Assembly (NCBI GenBank): GCA_963816795.1
Contig: CAWFLT010000003.1
Location: forward strand, 186,001-250,000
DNA length: 64,000 bases
Origin: CAWFLT01 sp963816795
GTDB lineage: Bacteria > Acidobacteriota > Vicinamibacteria > Vicinamibacterales > SCN-69-37
Reading direction: 5' to 3'
Shown piece by piece: positions 55,068 through 62,884 of this stretch (position 1 is the stretch's first letter; each line of letters starts with the position of its first letter). Below the pieces are notes generated by a model, which saw nothing but the letters and a program-made list of their open reading frames with translations, had not been told where the DNA came from and did not search any database. The position numbers and the translations under genes are program-made.

Positions 55068-56663
55068 CTACGACCGCTTGGGTCGCTTGAGTCCGAGCTT
55101 CGCCAGCCGGGTCTCGAGGGTCGTCGGCCTGAGTCCGAGCCGGTCGGCCGCGCCGCCCGCTCCGCGGATGCGCCAGCCGGTGCTCTCCAGCACGCCGCGG
55201 ATGTGCTCCTTCTCGACGTCGACCAGCTTGAGGCTGCGCCTCGCCGCCGCCGCGGTGGACGTCGGCAGGGTCAGGCTCAGCCGAGGTCCTGTGGCGACGA
55301 TCATCGCGCGCTCGACGACATTCCGGAGCTCGCGAATGTTGCCGGGCCACGGGTATTGCTGCAGCGTCTCCATGTTGTCGCGTGAGATGGCGTCGATCCG
55401 CTTGCCGAACGCCTTCGAGAACTCGTCAACGAACCGCCAGACCAGGAGGGGAATGTCTTCGGCGCGGTCCCGCAGCGGCGGCACCTTGATGGGAAACACG
55501 TTGAGCCGATAGAACAAGTCCTCCCGAAACGTGCCGTCGGCGATCCGCTGTTCGAGATCGCGGTGAGTGGCGGCGATGATGCGCGTGTCAACGCGAATCG
55601 CTCTCGGACTCCCCAATCGCTCGATCTGCCGTTCCTCGAGCACCCGCAGCAACTTGATCTGCACGTCCTGAGGGAGCTCGCCGATCTCGTCGAGGAAGAT
55701 CGTCGAGTGGTCGGCCAGCTCGAAGCGGCCGATCTGACGCGCGAGCGCGCCGGTAAAGGCGCCCTTCTCGCGGCCGTACAGCTCGCTCTCCATCAGCGTG
55801 ACCGGAATCGCTGAACAGTTCACGCGCACCATTGCCCGGCTGTGACGGGCGCTGAGCTCGTGGATCTGCGTCGCGAACAGTTCCTTGCCGGTGCCGGTCT
55901 CGCCGAGCAGGAGCACCGTCGAATCAGTCGCCGCCACCTGCCGGACCTGCTCCAGCACGCGCCGGACCGCCAGACTCTGGCCGACGATGATGCCGGTACC
56001 GAGTCGCTCCTCGGTCTCGCGCCGGAGGTACACGTTTTCGGCCTGCAACCGATCGCGCAGGCGCTCGACGTCGGCCAGCATGGCCCGGAGCGCGGCCTCA
56101 TTGTCGCGCCGTGTCAGGAAATTGCCGAACACGGTCGCAATGACGCGCAGGCGCTGGATTTCCTCCGGCAGCCAGAGGCGCTCGCGACGCTCGGTATCGA
56201 AACCGATGGCCCCGACCACTCGTCCGGCGACCGACAGCGGAATCGTGATGTGCGAACGGGTGCCGCACACGCTGTAGTTCGCGTGGTCGACGGGGTTGCG
56301 GATCTCGTCGACGCTGGAAAAACACACGACGCCCCCGGCGAGGGCGGTTTCGAACGTCCACGGGAACAGGTCCCGTACCGGTGCGGGCATCGGCGAAATC
56401 CCGTCCGCCGCCCAGCCGACGGGATCGGTCAGGACGCCATCGGGCTGGACCCGGTAGAACGTGGCGCGGTCCAGGTCGAGCGCCTCCCCAATCCGCCCCA
56501 ACGCGTCACGAATCGCTTCGTCGCCCTGGTCGGCCGGCAGGTTGATGAACCGCATCGACAGCTCGGCGACCAGCCGGTCGAACTCGATCTCCTGCCCGTG
56601 GGGCACTCGGCCGTTGAGTTCGGCAATCTGCACGCGCTCGGTGGGCAGTTCTTCAATGAACAT
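55068..56663 (-). CDS. GAF-domain sigma-54-dependent transcriptional activator
   Basis: A 531-residue enhancer-binding protein. Residues about 25-190 form a GAF sensor domain (RATFYRVQPDG, SHITIPLSVAGRVVGAIGFDTE). The AAA+ domain has GETGTGKE at 254-261, the sigma-54 contact loop GAFTGA at 301-306, and FLDEIGELPQDVQIKLLRVLEE. The C-terminal Fis-type helix-turn-helix starts near 485 (LKLVDVEKEHIRGVLESTGWRIRGAGGAADRLGLRPTTLETRLAKLGL). The whole fits the FhlA/NorR-like group; the GAF ligand is unknown. The palindrome at 56749-56762 lies 86 nt upstream of its start and could be its own binding site. Confidence 0.92.
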   Translation of the reverse strand: MFIEELPTERVQIAELNGRVPHGQEIEFDRLVAELSMRFINLPADQGDEAIRDALGRIGEALDLDRATFYRVQPDGVLTDPVGWAADGISPMPAPVRDLFPWTFETALAGGVVCFSSVDEIRNPVDHANYSVCGTRSHITIPLSVAGRVVGAIGFDTERRERLWLPEEIQRLRVIATVFGNFLTRRDNEAALRAMLADVERLRDRLQAENVYLRRETEERLGTGIIVGQSLAVRRVLEQVRQVAATDSTVLLLGETGTGKELFATQIHELSARHSRAMVRVNCSAIPVTLMESELYGREKGAFTGALARQIGRFELADHSTIFLDEIGELPQDVQIKLLRVLEERQIERLGSPRAIRVDTRIIAATHRDLEQRIADGTFREDLFYRLNVFPIKVPPLRDRAEDIPLLVWRFVDEFSKAFGKRIDAISRDNMETLQQYPWPGNIRELRNVVERAMIVATGPRLSLTLPTSTAAAARRSLKLVDVEKEHIRGVLESTGWRIRGAGGAADRLGLRPTTLETRLAKLGLKRPKRS

Positions 56664-56748
56664 GGTTTGTCGTCGGCTCCCTCCAGCGATGGACCGCGAG
56701 CACTACAGGCGTCTTGGAGCTTAGAGAGAACGCCACCGGGCCGGCTAT

Positions 56749-56762
56749 TGCACCTTGGTTCA
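56749..56762. promoter_or_regulatory. TGCACC-TT-GGTTCA imperfect palindrome, candidate activator site
   Basis: Thirteen of fourteen positions fit the TGCACC-WW-GGTGCA palindrome seen at 45229-45242. It lies in the 211-nt divergent gap between the sigma-54 activator gene and the DUF3300 gene. The rest of that gap holds no visible gene. Confidence 0.45.
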
Positions 56763-56798
56763 GTGCCGGCTGCCCGCGGAACCCACAGGGACTCTTGC

Positions 56799-56811
56799 GG
56801 TACACTGTACC
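56799..56811. promoter_or_regulatory. GGTACA-C-TGTACC palindrome
   Basis: A perfect 6-1-6 inverted repeat 64 nt before the DUF3300 start in the same divergent gap. It may be an operator for either gene; its regulator is unknown. Confidence 0.4.
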
Positions 56812-56874
56812 TTTGGACAATGGCGAGGCGACGAACGCGGTGTTATACAGGACTGAAGGGACGGGTGTCGTACG

Positions 56875-58116
56875 ATGAAACAACCTAGCTTCCGAACGGG
56901 ACGACTCGCCCGCGGCGCCGCGTTCAAGAGCATCGCGTTCGCCTGTGCGACGTTCCTGATGCCATACGACGCCGTGGCACGGACGCAGGCGGCCCAGCAG
57001 CCGTCCGCCGCCGCCGATCCGGCCGCGGCCAAGGTCCCCAACGATCAATTGGACTCGCTGGTCGCGCCGATCGCGCTCTATCCGGATCCGCTCTTGAGCC
57101 AGACGCTCGTGGCCTCGACGTATCCGCTCGAGATCATCCAGCTGCAACAATGGCTCGCGAAAAACCCGGGCCTCAAGGACAAGGCGCTGACCGATGCCGC
57201 GCTGAAGCAGCCTTGGGATCCGAGCATTCAGGCCATGGCGGTCCTGCCCGACGTCGTCAAGCGGCTGGCTGACGACATCCAGTGGACCACCGACCTCGGC
57301 AACGCCTTCCTCGCACAGCAGAGCGATGTGATGGACGCGGTCCAGCGGATGCGTAAGAAAGCGCAGGGCACCGGCGCGCTCGCCTCGAACGAACAGCAGA
57401 AGGTGGAAACGAAGGTCGTCGAAACCAAGACGGTGATCGTCATAGAACAGGCCAATCCGCAGGTCGTCTACGTCCCTGCGTACAGCCCGACGATCGTCTA
57501 CGGTCCGCCGATCTATCCTTACCCGCCGATCTACTACCCGCCGTACCCGGTGGGGGCGGTGGCGATCTCGTTTGGTGTCGGCCTGGCCGTTGGCGCGGCG
57601 TGGGGCGGCGGCGGCTGGGGGTGGGGCTGCGGGTGGGGCGGCAACGATATCGACATCAACGTGAACAACAACTACGTCCGCCACAACAACATCAACAACG
57701 TCAACAACATCAATCGCGGCAATTCCGGCAAGTGGCAGCATAACGCGCAGCACCGTGGCGGCGCGCCTTATGCGAACCAGGCGACTGCAGATCGGTTCGG
57801 CGGGACGGCCCGTGGCGACTCGCTGTCGTCCCGGCAATCGGGCGCGCGGACGCAAACGCAGAGCGGCGCGGCCCGGCAGCCGCAGGCGAGTGCCGCCAGT
57901 CGATCCCCGAGTACGAGCTCAGCTGGCGCCGGCCGCACGGACACGGGTGGCGGAGACAGGGTCGGCAACCGCGAGGTCCCGAAGAGCAGCCCGTCGTCGT
58001 CACGGAGCAGCAGTGCCATGGGCGGCAGTTCCGGCGGCGCCAGCCGCGCCTCCGCCAGCAGCAGCCGCGGCGGGAGCAGTATGGGCGCCTCCCGCGGCGG
58101 CGGCGGACGAAGGTGA
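56875..58116 (+). CDS. DUF3300 family exported protein
   Basis: A 413-residue protein with a signal region (FKSIAFACATFLMPYDAVARTQA). The DUF3300 core is LDSLVAPIALYPDPLLSQTLVASTYPLEIIQLQQWLAKNP...WDPSIQAMAVLPDVVKRLADD, ending in QVVYVPAYSP. A Pro/Tyr-rich membrane-like stretch, a Gly/Trp run, an Asn/His-rich stretch (NVNNNYVRHNNINNVNN) and a long Ser/Gly/Arg tail follow. The function of the family is unknown. Its stop is one base from the DUF2950 start, a pairing seen in other genomes. Confidence 0.87.
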   Translation: MKQPSFRTGRLARGAAFKSIAFACATFLMPYDAVARTQAAQQPSAAADPAAAKVPNDQLDSLVAPIALYPDPLLSQTLVASTYPLEIIQLQQWLAKNPGLKDKALTDAALKQPWDPSIQAMAVLPDVVKRLADDIQWTTDLGNAFLAQQSDVMDAVQRMRKKAQGTGALASNEQQKVETKVVETKTVIVIEQANPQVVYVPAYSPTIVYGPPIYPYPPIYYPPYPVGAVAISFGVGLAVGAAWGGGGWGWGCGWGGNDIDINVNNNYVRHNNINNVNNINRGNSGKWQHNAQHRGGAPYANQATADRFGGTARGDSLSSRQSGARTQTQSGAARQPQASAASRSPSTSSAGAGRTDTGGGDRVGNREVPKSSPSSSRSSSAMGGSSGGASRASASSSRGGSSMGASRGGGGRR

Positions 58117-58117
58117 G

Positions 58118-59080
58118 GACATGAAGATCGCGTACATCTGCGGTATCCTCTGCGCCGGCTCGGTGGCCCTGGCGCTCCCCGCGTCTCAGTCAGCGCCCAA
58201 ACCTCAGGCTCCTCAGTCAGCGCCCAAGGCTCAGGTCGTCCAGAAAACGTTCGACACGGCCAAGCAGGCGGTTGACGCGCTGATTGCGGCAGCGGCGGCG
58301 TTCGATACCGCCGCGCTCGAGAGCCTCTTCGGTTCGGACGGGCGCGATCTGGCGCTCACGGAAGATGCCGTCCAGGACAAGAACCGGGCGGAAGAATTCG
58401 CCGCCAAGGCCCACGAGCGCACATTCATCGCCGCCGATCCGGCCAATGCAAACCGTGTGACCTTGTCAGTGGGAACCGACGGCTGGCCGTTCCCGGTGCC
58501 GATCGTCAGGAGGTCCGGCCGGTGGTCGTTCGATACGAAGGCCGGGCGCCAGGAAGTCATCAATCGGCGTGTCGGCGGCAACGAGCTTGACGCCATCGAG
58601 ATCTGCCGCGGTTTTGTCGAGGCTCAGCACGAGTACGCGCTCTCGAAGCGCGCCGGCGCCGCGGTTAACCAGTACGCTCAGCGCATCATCAGCACGCCGG
58701 GCAAGCAGGATGGCCTGGCGTGGCAGAACGCGGACGGTTCATGGGGCGGGCCGGTCGGCGAGGGCGTCGCGCGGGCCATCGACCAAGGCTACGCTGACAG
58801 GGCCGAGCCCTTCCACGGCTACTTCTTCAAGGTCCTCAAGGGACAGGGGTCCGCCGCGCCACTCGGAGAAATGGACTTCGTCATCAAGGGCGTGATGATC
58901 GGCGGGTTTGCCCTGGTGGCGGCTCCGGCCGAATACGCCGTCACCGGCGTCATGACATTCATGGTCAGTCACGACGGCGTCGTCTACGAGAAGGACTTCG
59001 GCGACGGCACCCTGAATGCCTTCAAGGCCATGGAGCGGTTCAACCCGGACAAGAGCTGGACTCCGGTCGCAGTCCGGTAA
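58118..59080 (+). CDS. DUF2950 family exported protein
   Basis: A 320-residue protein with a signal peptide (IAYICGILCAGSVALALPAS) and an Ala/Pro/Lys linker. The core FDTAKQAVDALIAAAAAFDTAALESLFGSDGRDL...DGWPFPVPIVRRSGRWSFDTKAGRQEVINRRVGGNELDAIEICRGFVEAQHEYA and PAEYAVTGVMTFMVSHDGVVYEKDFG define DUF2950. Probably periplasmic; role unknown. GAGG lies just upstream of the ATG at 58118, inside the end of the DUF3300 gene, so the pair is coupled. Confidence 0.88.
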   Translation, partial: DMKIAYICGILCAGSVALALPASQSAPKPQAPQSAPKAQVVQKTFDTAKQAVDALIAAAAAFDTAALESLFGSDGRDLALTEDAVQDKNRAEEFAAKAHERTFIAADPANANRVTLSVGTDGWPFPVPIVRRSGRWSFDTKAGRQEVINRRVGGNELDAIEICRGFVEAQHEYALSKRAGAAVNQYAQRIISTPGKQDGLAWQNADGSWGGPVGEGVARAIDQGYADRAEPFHGYFFKVLKGQGSAAPLGEMDFVIKGVMIGGFALVAAPAEYAVTGVMTFMVSHDGVVYEKDFGDGTLNAFKAMERFNPDKSWTPVAVR

Positions 59081-59126
59081 GCGCGAGCGCGGCAGGCCGG
59101 CCCAGACGCCAGCCGGACCGCGGTTC

Positions 59127-59360
59127 TCACCGGTAGACGGGTACGCCGACGTAAGGGCCCGACCACGGCCCGCCCCAATAGGTCCCCGGATAGCCCGGAT
59201 AGCCGTAGCCGACGCCCACGCCGACATACGTGGTGCACTCCGACTGCGCCATGGCGACGGTCATCACGCCCACGAGAAGCAGGATTCGGCCCAGCCGGGC
59301 CCGCAGACCCATCGGAACACTCCGCACCCTCGCGCCGCGGGCATTGACGTTGATCGTCAT
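59127..59360 (-). CDS. Small Gly/Tyr-rich exported protein
   Basis: A 77-residue protein: a basic N-terminus, a hydrophobic signal (ILLLVGVMTVAMAQS) with a Cys soon after, then YVGVGVGYGYPGYPGTYWGGPWSGPYVG. The Gly-Tyr-Pro repeats suggest an extracellular or cell-surface peptide. Its ATG at 59360 overlaps the stop of the upstream VOC gene by four bases, so it is expressed with it. No family recognised. Confidence 0.6.
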   Translation of the reverse strand: MTINVNARGARVRSVPMGLRARLGRILLLVGVMTVAMAQSECTTYVGVGVGYGYPGYPGTYWGGPWSGPYVGVPVYR

Positions 59361-60211
59361 AGCGGATACCTCTGCAACGCGACAACGCCGCCGGTCGGAT
59401 CGGCGACGATGGCGAGAGTACCGTTGCGGCGATCGGATCCGGGCTCGAGCAGGACGCGACCGCCAAGCCCGGCCACCTTGGCAGCGAGCGCCGCCGGATT
59501 GTCGGCGAGGAGATACGGCAGCCATTGCGGCCGGATCTGCGGCGCGCTCCCGGGAATCTGAACGAGCCCGGCGCGCGGCCGGTCACGACGCAGGACGAAG
59601 TACTCCATACCCAGCCTGGCGTCGGTGCTCGACCCGTCGTAGCCGAACAGGTTCTTGTAGAACGCCAGCGCCTTGGTCGCGTCCTGCGCCAGGTATTCGC
59701 GCCAGAAGAAGTGGGCGGCGAGCGGCTGGATCGGGTCCGCCGACGGGGGCTTCGCCGGCGTCAGCAGGCCGATGGCGGCGCCTTGCGGATCGACGACCAC
59801 GGAGGCCCGGCCGGATTTCGCGTCAGTCGGGGGCACGATGACTTTGCCGCCGGCGGACTGCACTTGCTGAAGCGCGCGATCGATGTCGGCGACGGAGACA
59901 TAGCTGACCCATTGGGACGCGGCATCCTTGAGGTCGCGGACGTCGACCAGCCCACCCACCGGCCCAGTCGCCGTGCGCGCGATCAGGTATGGCCGCCCGC
60001 CGCGACTGGTCTCCTCGAACTCCCAACCGAGGAGCGCGCCGTAGAACTGCCGGGCGGCGGTCGCGTCGGTGGTGATCAGGTCCTGCCAGACGAACGCACC
60101 GTCCGCGGCCGCCGCTGTAGTCCCGGGCGAGGCGACAGTCGATCCGCCGGTCGCGCACGCGGTCAACATCGCGACGGCGAGAACGGCGGCAAGCGCACGC
60201 GGCGTGGTCAT
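59357..60211 (-). CDS. Lipoprotein with two VOC (glyoxalase-fold) domains
   Basis: A 284-residue protein with a lipobox: LTAC with Cys19 after a hydrophobic signal. Two VOC modules follow, about 40-155 (FVWQDLITTDATAARQFYGALLGWEFEE, DIDRALQQVQSAGGKVIVPPT) and about 165-280 (FFWREYLAQDATKALAFYKNLFGYDG, LGGRVLLEPGSDRRNGTLAIVADPTGGVVAL). Many VOC proteins bind metal and act on small thiols or aromatics, but the metal-ligand residues are not clearly kept here. Membrane-anchored VOC proteins of this type have no assigned role. Confidence 0.83.
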   Translation of the reverse strand: MTTPRALAAVLAVAMLTACATGGSTVASPGTTAAAADGAFVWQDLITTDATAARQFYGALLGWEFEETSRGGRPYLIARTATGPVGGLVDVRDLKDAASQWVSYVSVADIDRALQQVQSAGGKVIVPPTDAKSGRASVVVDPQGAAIGLLTPAKPPSADPIQPLAAHFFWREYLAQDATKALAFYKNLFGYDGSSTDARLGMEYFVLRRDRPRAGLVQIPGSAPQIRPQWLPYLLADNPAALAAKVAGLGGRVLLEPGSDRRNGTLAIVADPTGGVVALQRYPL

Positions 60212-60219
60212 GGACGGGC

Positions 60220-60789
60220 CTACTTCTTGAACTGGACGTTGGTCAGCACCACGACATCTGCGCCGTAGTCCTGCGTCTGAATCGCTCCGGCGTCAGTGAG
60301 CTTCAGCGTCGCGGCCGGCACCAGCTCTCCGGATCCCGCGCCGGCGTCCTTGACGTCGAGCAGGGCGAGGGCGAGATCGAAGCCCGCCTTGGGCTTGGCT
60401 TCGGGAAGCCCCGCGCCGAGGTGAACGATGGGGGTGGAGGCGACTACCGTGACCAACCGGCCGCCGCTCACTGGGCGGACGTACGCGTACTTCAGCGGGG
60501 TCTTCCTCGTTCCGAGCTCGATGTAGCCAACGTCAGGGGCTCCCTTGAGCATCTGGACTACCGCCGCCGTCCCGCCCTTCTTCAGCGCGTCGGCCACCTT
60601 GTCGCGTTCGGCGTCAGTCGTCACGCGGGTGACGACAATCGTGACGGGCCCGGTCAGCTGACCGGCTGCCGTCTTGACGGTGGCCGTCGCCGTGAACGTA
60701 CCGGCCTGCGCCAGGATCGATGAAGGATTGCCCACCACGAGCAGCCCCGCCACAACCGCCGGGCCCAGAACGCAAGTCATTCGACGCAT
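60220..60789 (-). CDS. Exported protein of unknown function
   Basis: About 189 residues: a signal peptide (CVLGPAVVAGLLVVGNPSSILAQ) and a beta-rich mature part (FTATATVKTAAGQLTGPVTIVVTRVTTDAERDKVADALKKGG, GTRKTPLKYAYVRPVSGGRLVTVVAS). I do not recognise the family; the pattern appears as a secreted hypothetical in Acidobacteriota. The ATG at 60789 has GGGAG six nt upstream, unlike the ATG at 60795. The VOC gene starts 8 nt after its stop, so three genes (60789 to 59127) form an operon. Confidence 0.65.
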   Translation of the reverse strand: MRRMTCVLGPAVVAGLLVVGNPSSILAQAGTFTATATVKTAAGQLTGPVTIVVTRVTTDAERDKVADALKKGGTAAVVQMLKGAPDVGYIELGTRKTPLKYAYVRPVSGGRLVTVVASTPIVHLGAGLPEAKPKAGFDLALALLDVKDAGAGSGELVPAATLKLTDAGAIQTQDYGADVVVLTNVQFKK

Positions 60790-61032
60790 AGTCATCTCCC
60801 GTTAGAAAAAGCGCCCCTTGGGGCCAGACGCAAGGATCCTACCCTACATCTTTCGAAAACCACTGTAGCCGTGCCCAAGGACTGTCTACGCCTGGTACGC
60901 CACTTGCGCATGCTCACCGTGCTTGTCCGGGAATGCGCGGCGGCCGAGAAGGCTTGGCCCAAAGTCCCCACGACCGGCCGTGGCGCCAGGCGCTCGGACG
61001 TGGCTCGACGGCAACACTTTCTGAGAGGCCGG

Positions 61033-61866
61033 ATGACCAGACGCTCTGCACAACGGTGGACCCTGACACTTCGCCGCCGCCGCGCCCAGGCCAGCGTCGA
61101 AGCGCGTCGCCAGGAGGCGCGCACGCAGATGATGATGATCGCGCATCTGCATCGCAGGGTCGCCGTAGGAGAGTTGACGGCCGGCATCGCGCATGAGCTC
61201 AACCAGCCGCTCGAGGCCATTCTGCACAATGCCGAAGCGGGCGAGATGTTGCTCGAGTCCGGGAACATGTCATGCGAGGAAATGCGCAACATCCTGGCTG
61301 ACATCCGCAGGATCGATACCCGCGCCGCTCTGATCATCCAGCGCCTGCGCGGCCTGCTTCGTAAGAAGGAGGAGCTCGACGCTCGGCCGCTCGACGTCAA
61401 CGAGCTCGCTCGGGAGGCCGTCGAGCTGGTGTCGCCCGTTGCATGTTCGAACGGGGTTCACGTCAGGCTGGACCTCGCGACCGGTGTGGGCCCGGTCTCG
61501 GGCGATCAGATCCACCTGCAGCAGGTCTTGTTGAACGTGATGCTCAACGGCATCGAAGCGATGAACACGACGCCGCGAGAGCGCCGCCACCTGGCAATCC
61601 GGACGGCCAACGTGGATCACCAGGTGGAGATCTCAGTCAAGGACTGCGGGCTCGGGATTCGAGCCAAGGCGGTGTCCGACATCTTCAACCCGTTCTATAC
61701 GACCAAAGGCGCAGGCATGGGGATCGGACTCTCAATCGCCCGCCAGATCGTCGCTGCACACGGCGGACAAATCGCGGCTCGGAACAACGCCGACGGCGGG
61801 GCCACGGTGTGGTTTGCACTTCCGCTGGACCGCGGCGCCGTCCCGGCGACCACCGTGCTCCAGTAA
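61033..61866 (+). CDS. Histidine kinase core without a clear sensor domain
   Basis: A 277-residue kinase from ATG 61033 (GAGAGG upstream). A basic coiled N-terminus is followed by the H box VGELTAGIAHELNQPLEAI with His54, the N box VLLNVMLNGIEAMN, and G boxes (DCGLGIRAKAVSDIFNPFYTTKGAGMGIGLSIARQIVAAHGG). No PAS, GAF or membrane segment is present. An open frame from GTG 60871 would add 54 Arg-rich residues with no domain. So either the sensor is supplied by another protein or the 5' part has been lost. The stand-alone receiver gene follows 89 nt later. Confidence 0.8.
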   Translation: MTRRSAQRWTLTLRRRRAQASVEARRQEARTQMMMIAHLHRRVAVGELTAGIAHELNQPLEAILHNAEAGEMLLESGNMSCEEMRNILADIRRIDTRAALIIQRLRGLLRKKEELDARPLDVNELAREAVELVSPVACSNGVHVRLDLATGVGPVSGDQIHLQQVLLNVMLNGIEAMNTTPRERRHLAIRTANVDHQVEISVKDCGLGIRAKAVSDIFNPFYTTKGAGMGIGLSIARQIVAAHGGQIAARNNADGGATVWFALPLDRGAVPATTVLQ

Positions 61867-61955
61867 TGGCTCGGACGCGATCGCACGACCATAGGTGCTA
61901 GCACCAAAGAACACTCTCCTCCCGCCATTTCTCTCTGTAGACTTCTCCGGCAGAG

Positions 61956-62348
61956 ATGGGCCCTGTTTCCTCCGTCGCTCTCATCGAGGACGATCCGGAT
62001 GCGCGCGTAGCGCTCGGGCGCGTGCTGAAAGCGAGTGGATTCGTCGTCAGCAGCTACGCCTCCGCTGAGGACTATCTCGCCTCCGGAGTGAACGAGCCAG
62101 TCTGCCTGCTCGTCGACATGCAGCTGGAAGGCATGTCGGGGTTGGACTTGCTTCGCGCGCTGCGGACCGGCGGGTCGGCCCTTCCCGTCATCGTGATCAC
62201 CGCCAACGATGACTACGACTCTCGGGCCGAGGCTGAACAGCTCGGGTGCGTCGCGTACTTGCACAAGCCATGTCCAGGTCGGCAACTGGTGGCGCTTCTT
62301 CGCAGCCTGCCGGAACCACGTACATCGGCATCCTCACCGGCCGGGTGA
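61956..62348 (+). CDS. Stand-alone response regulator receiver
   Basis: A 130-residue protein with only a receiver domain: EDD at 11-13, phospho-acceptor D54 (LLVDMQLEGMSG) and K104 (YLHKPCPG). FixJ-like sequence, but the DNA-binding domain is missing; the chain ends in a short PEPRTSASSPAG tail. It may act as a phosphate sink or protein-binding output, or may have lost its HTH. Likely partner of the histidine kinase just upstream; the 89-nt gap has a 12-bp palindrome at 61894-61905 and a TGTAGACTT sequence shortly before the start. Confidence 0.82.
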   Translation: MGPVSSVALIEDDPDARVALGRVLKASGFVVSSYASAEDYLASGVNEPVCLLVDMQLEGMSGLDLLRALRTGGSALPVIVITANDDYDSRAEAEQLGCVAYLHKPCPGRQLVALLRSLPEPRTSASSPAG

Positions 62349-62453
62349 GCACGCCGGCTTGTCTCCTTGGCCTCTGGCCGCGCGGGCTCGCGAGCCCCGT
62401 CTGAACGCCGGTCCTTCAGCTATCATCGGTCTCTTCACCGCTTGGAGGCCCAC

Positions 62454-62879
62454 ATGGGACCGACACCCGACGCCCTGATGCGACGCTGGTTCGACGAAGT
62501 CTGGAATCAAGGACGGGAAGCCGCTATCGACGAAATGTTCGCGCCCAATGGAGTCGTGCATGGCCTGGTGGGCGGCGACATCAATGGACCCGGCGCGTTC
62601 CGGCCGATCTTTCACACCTTCCGCGGCGCATTTCCTGACATTCATTTCACTGTGCTGCGCACGATCGTCGAAGGCGACTTCGCGGCCGTCCACGTCCGCG
62701 TCACTGGAACGCACAGCGGAGACACACTCGGCATTGCGCCGAGCGGCAAGAAGGTCGAGTTCGAAGGGATGACGATCGGCAGGATCGTCGAGGGGCAGTT
62801 TCACGAAGGCTGGAACGCCTTCGACCTGCTGACGATGTACCAGCAGATTGGGGTCGTGGCCCCCGTCCCCGGAGCTTAG
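62454..62879 (+). CDS. SnoaL-like polyketide cyclase/ester cyclase family protein
   Basis: A 141-residue alpha+beta barrel protein: LMRRWFDEVWNQGREAAIDEMFAPNGVVHG, FHTFRGAFPDIHFTVLRTIVEGDFAAVHVRVTGTHSG and EGMTIGRIVEGQFHEGWNAFDLLTMYQQIG. This is the SnoaL/ester cyclase pattern, with the conserved FPDIH. Most bacterial members have unknown substrates. The ATG at 62454 follows GGAGG by 5 nt; a longer frame from 62367 was rejected. Confidence 0.85.
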   Translation: MGPTPDALMRRWFDEVWNQGREAAIDEMFAPNGVVHGLVGGDINGPGAFRPIFHTFRGAFPDIHFTVLRTIVEGDFAAVHVRVTGTHSGDTLGIAPSGKKVEFEGMTIGRIVEGQFHEGWNAFDLLTMYQQIGVVAPVPGA

Positions 62880-62884
62880 CTTCT

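Noticed and set aside
61894..61905. GGTGCTAGCACC palindrome considered as another copy of the TGCACC-N2-GGTGCA operator
   Set aside because: The half sites are in the opposite arrangement (GGTGC-TA-GCACC), so it is not the same site; its own meaning is unknown.
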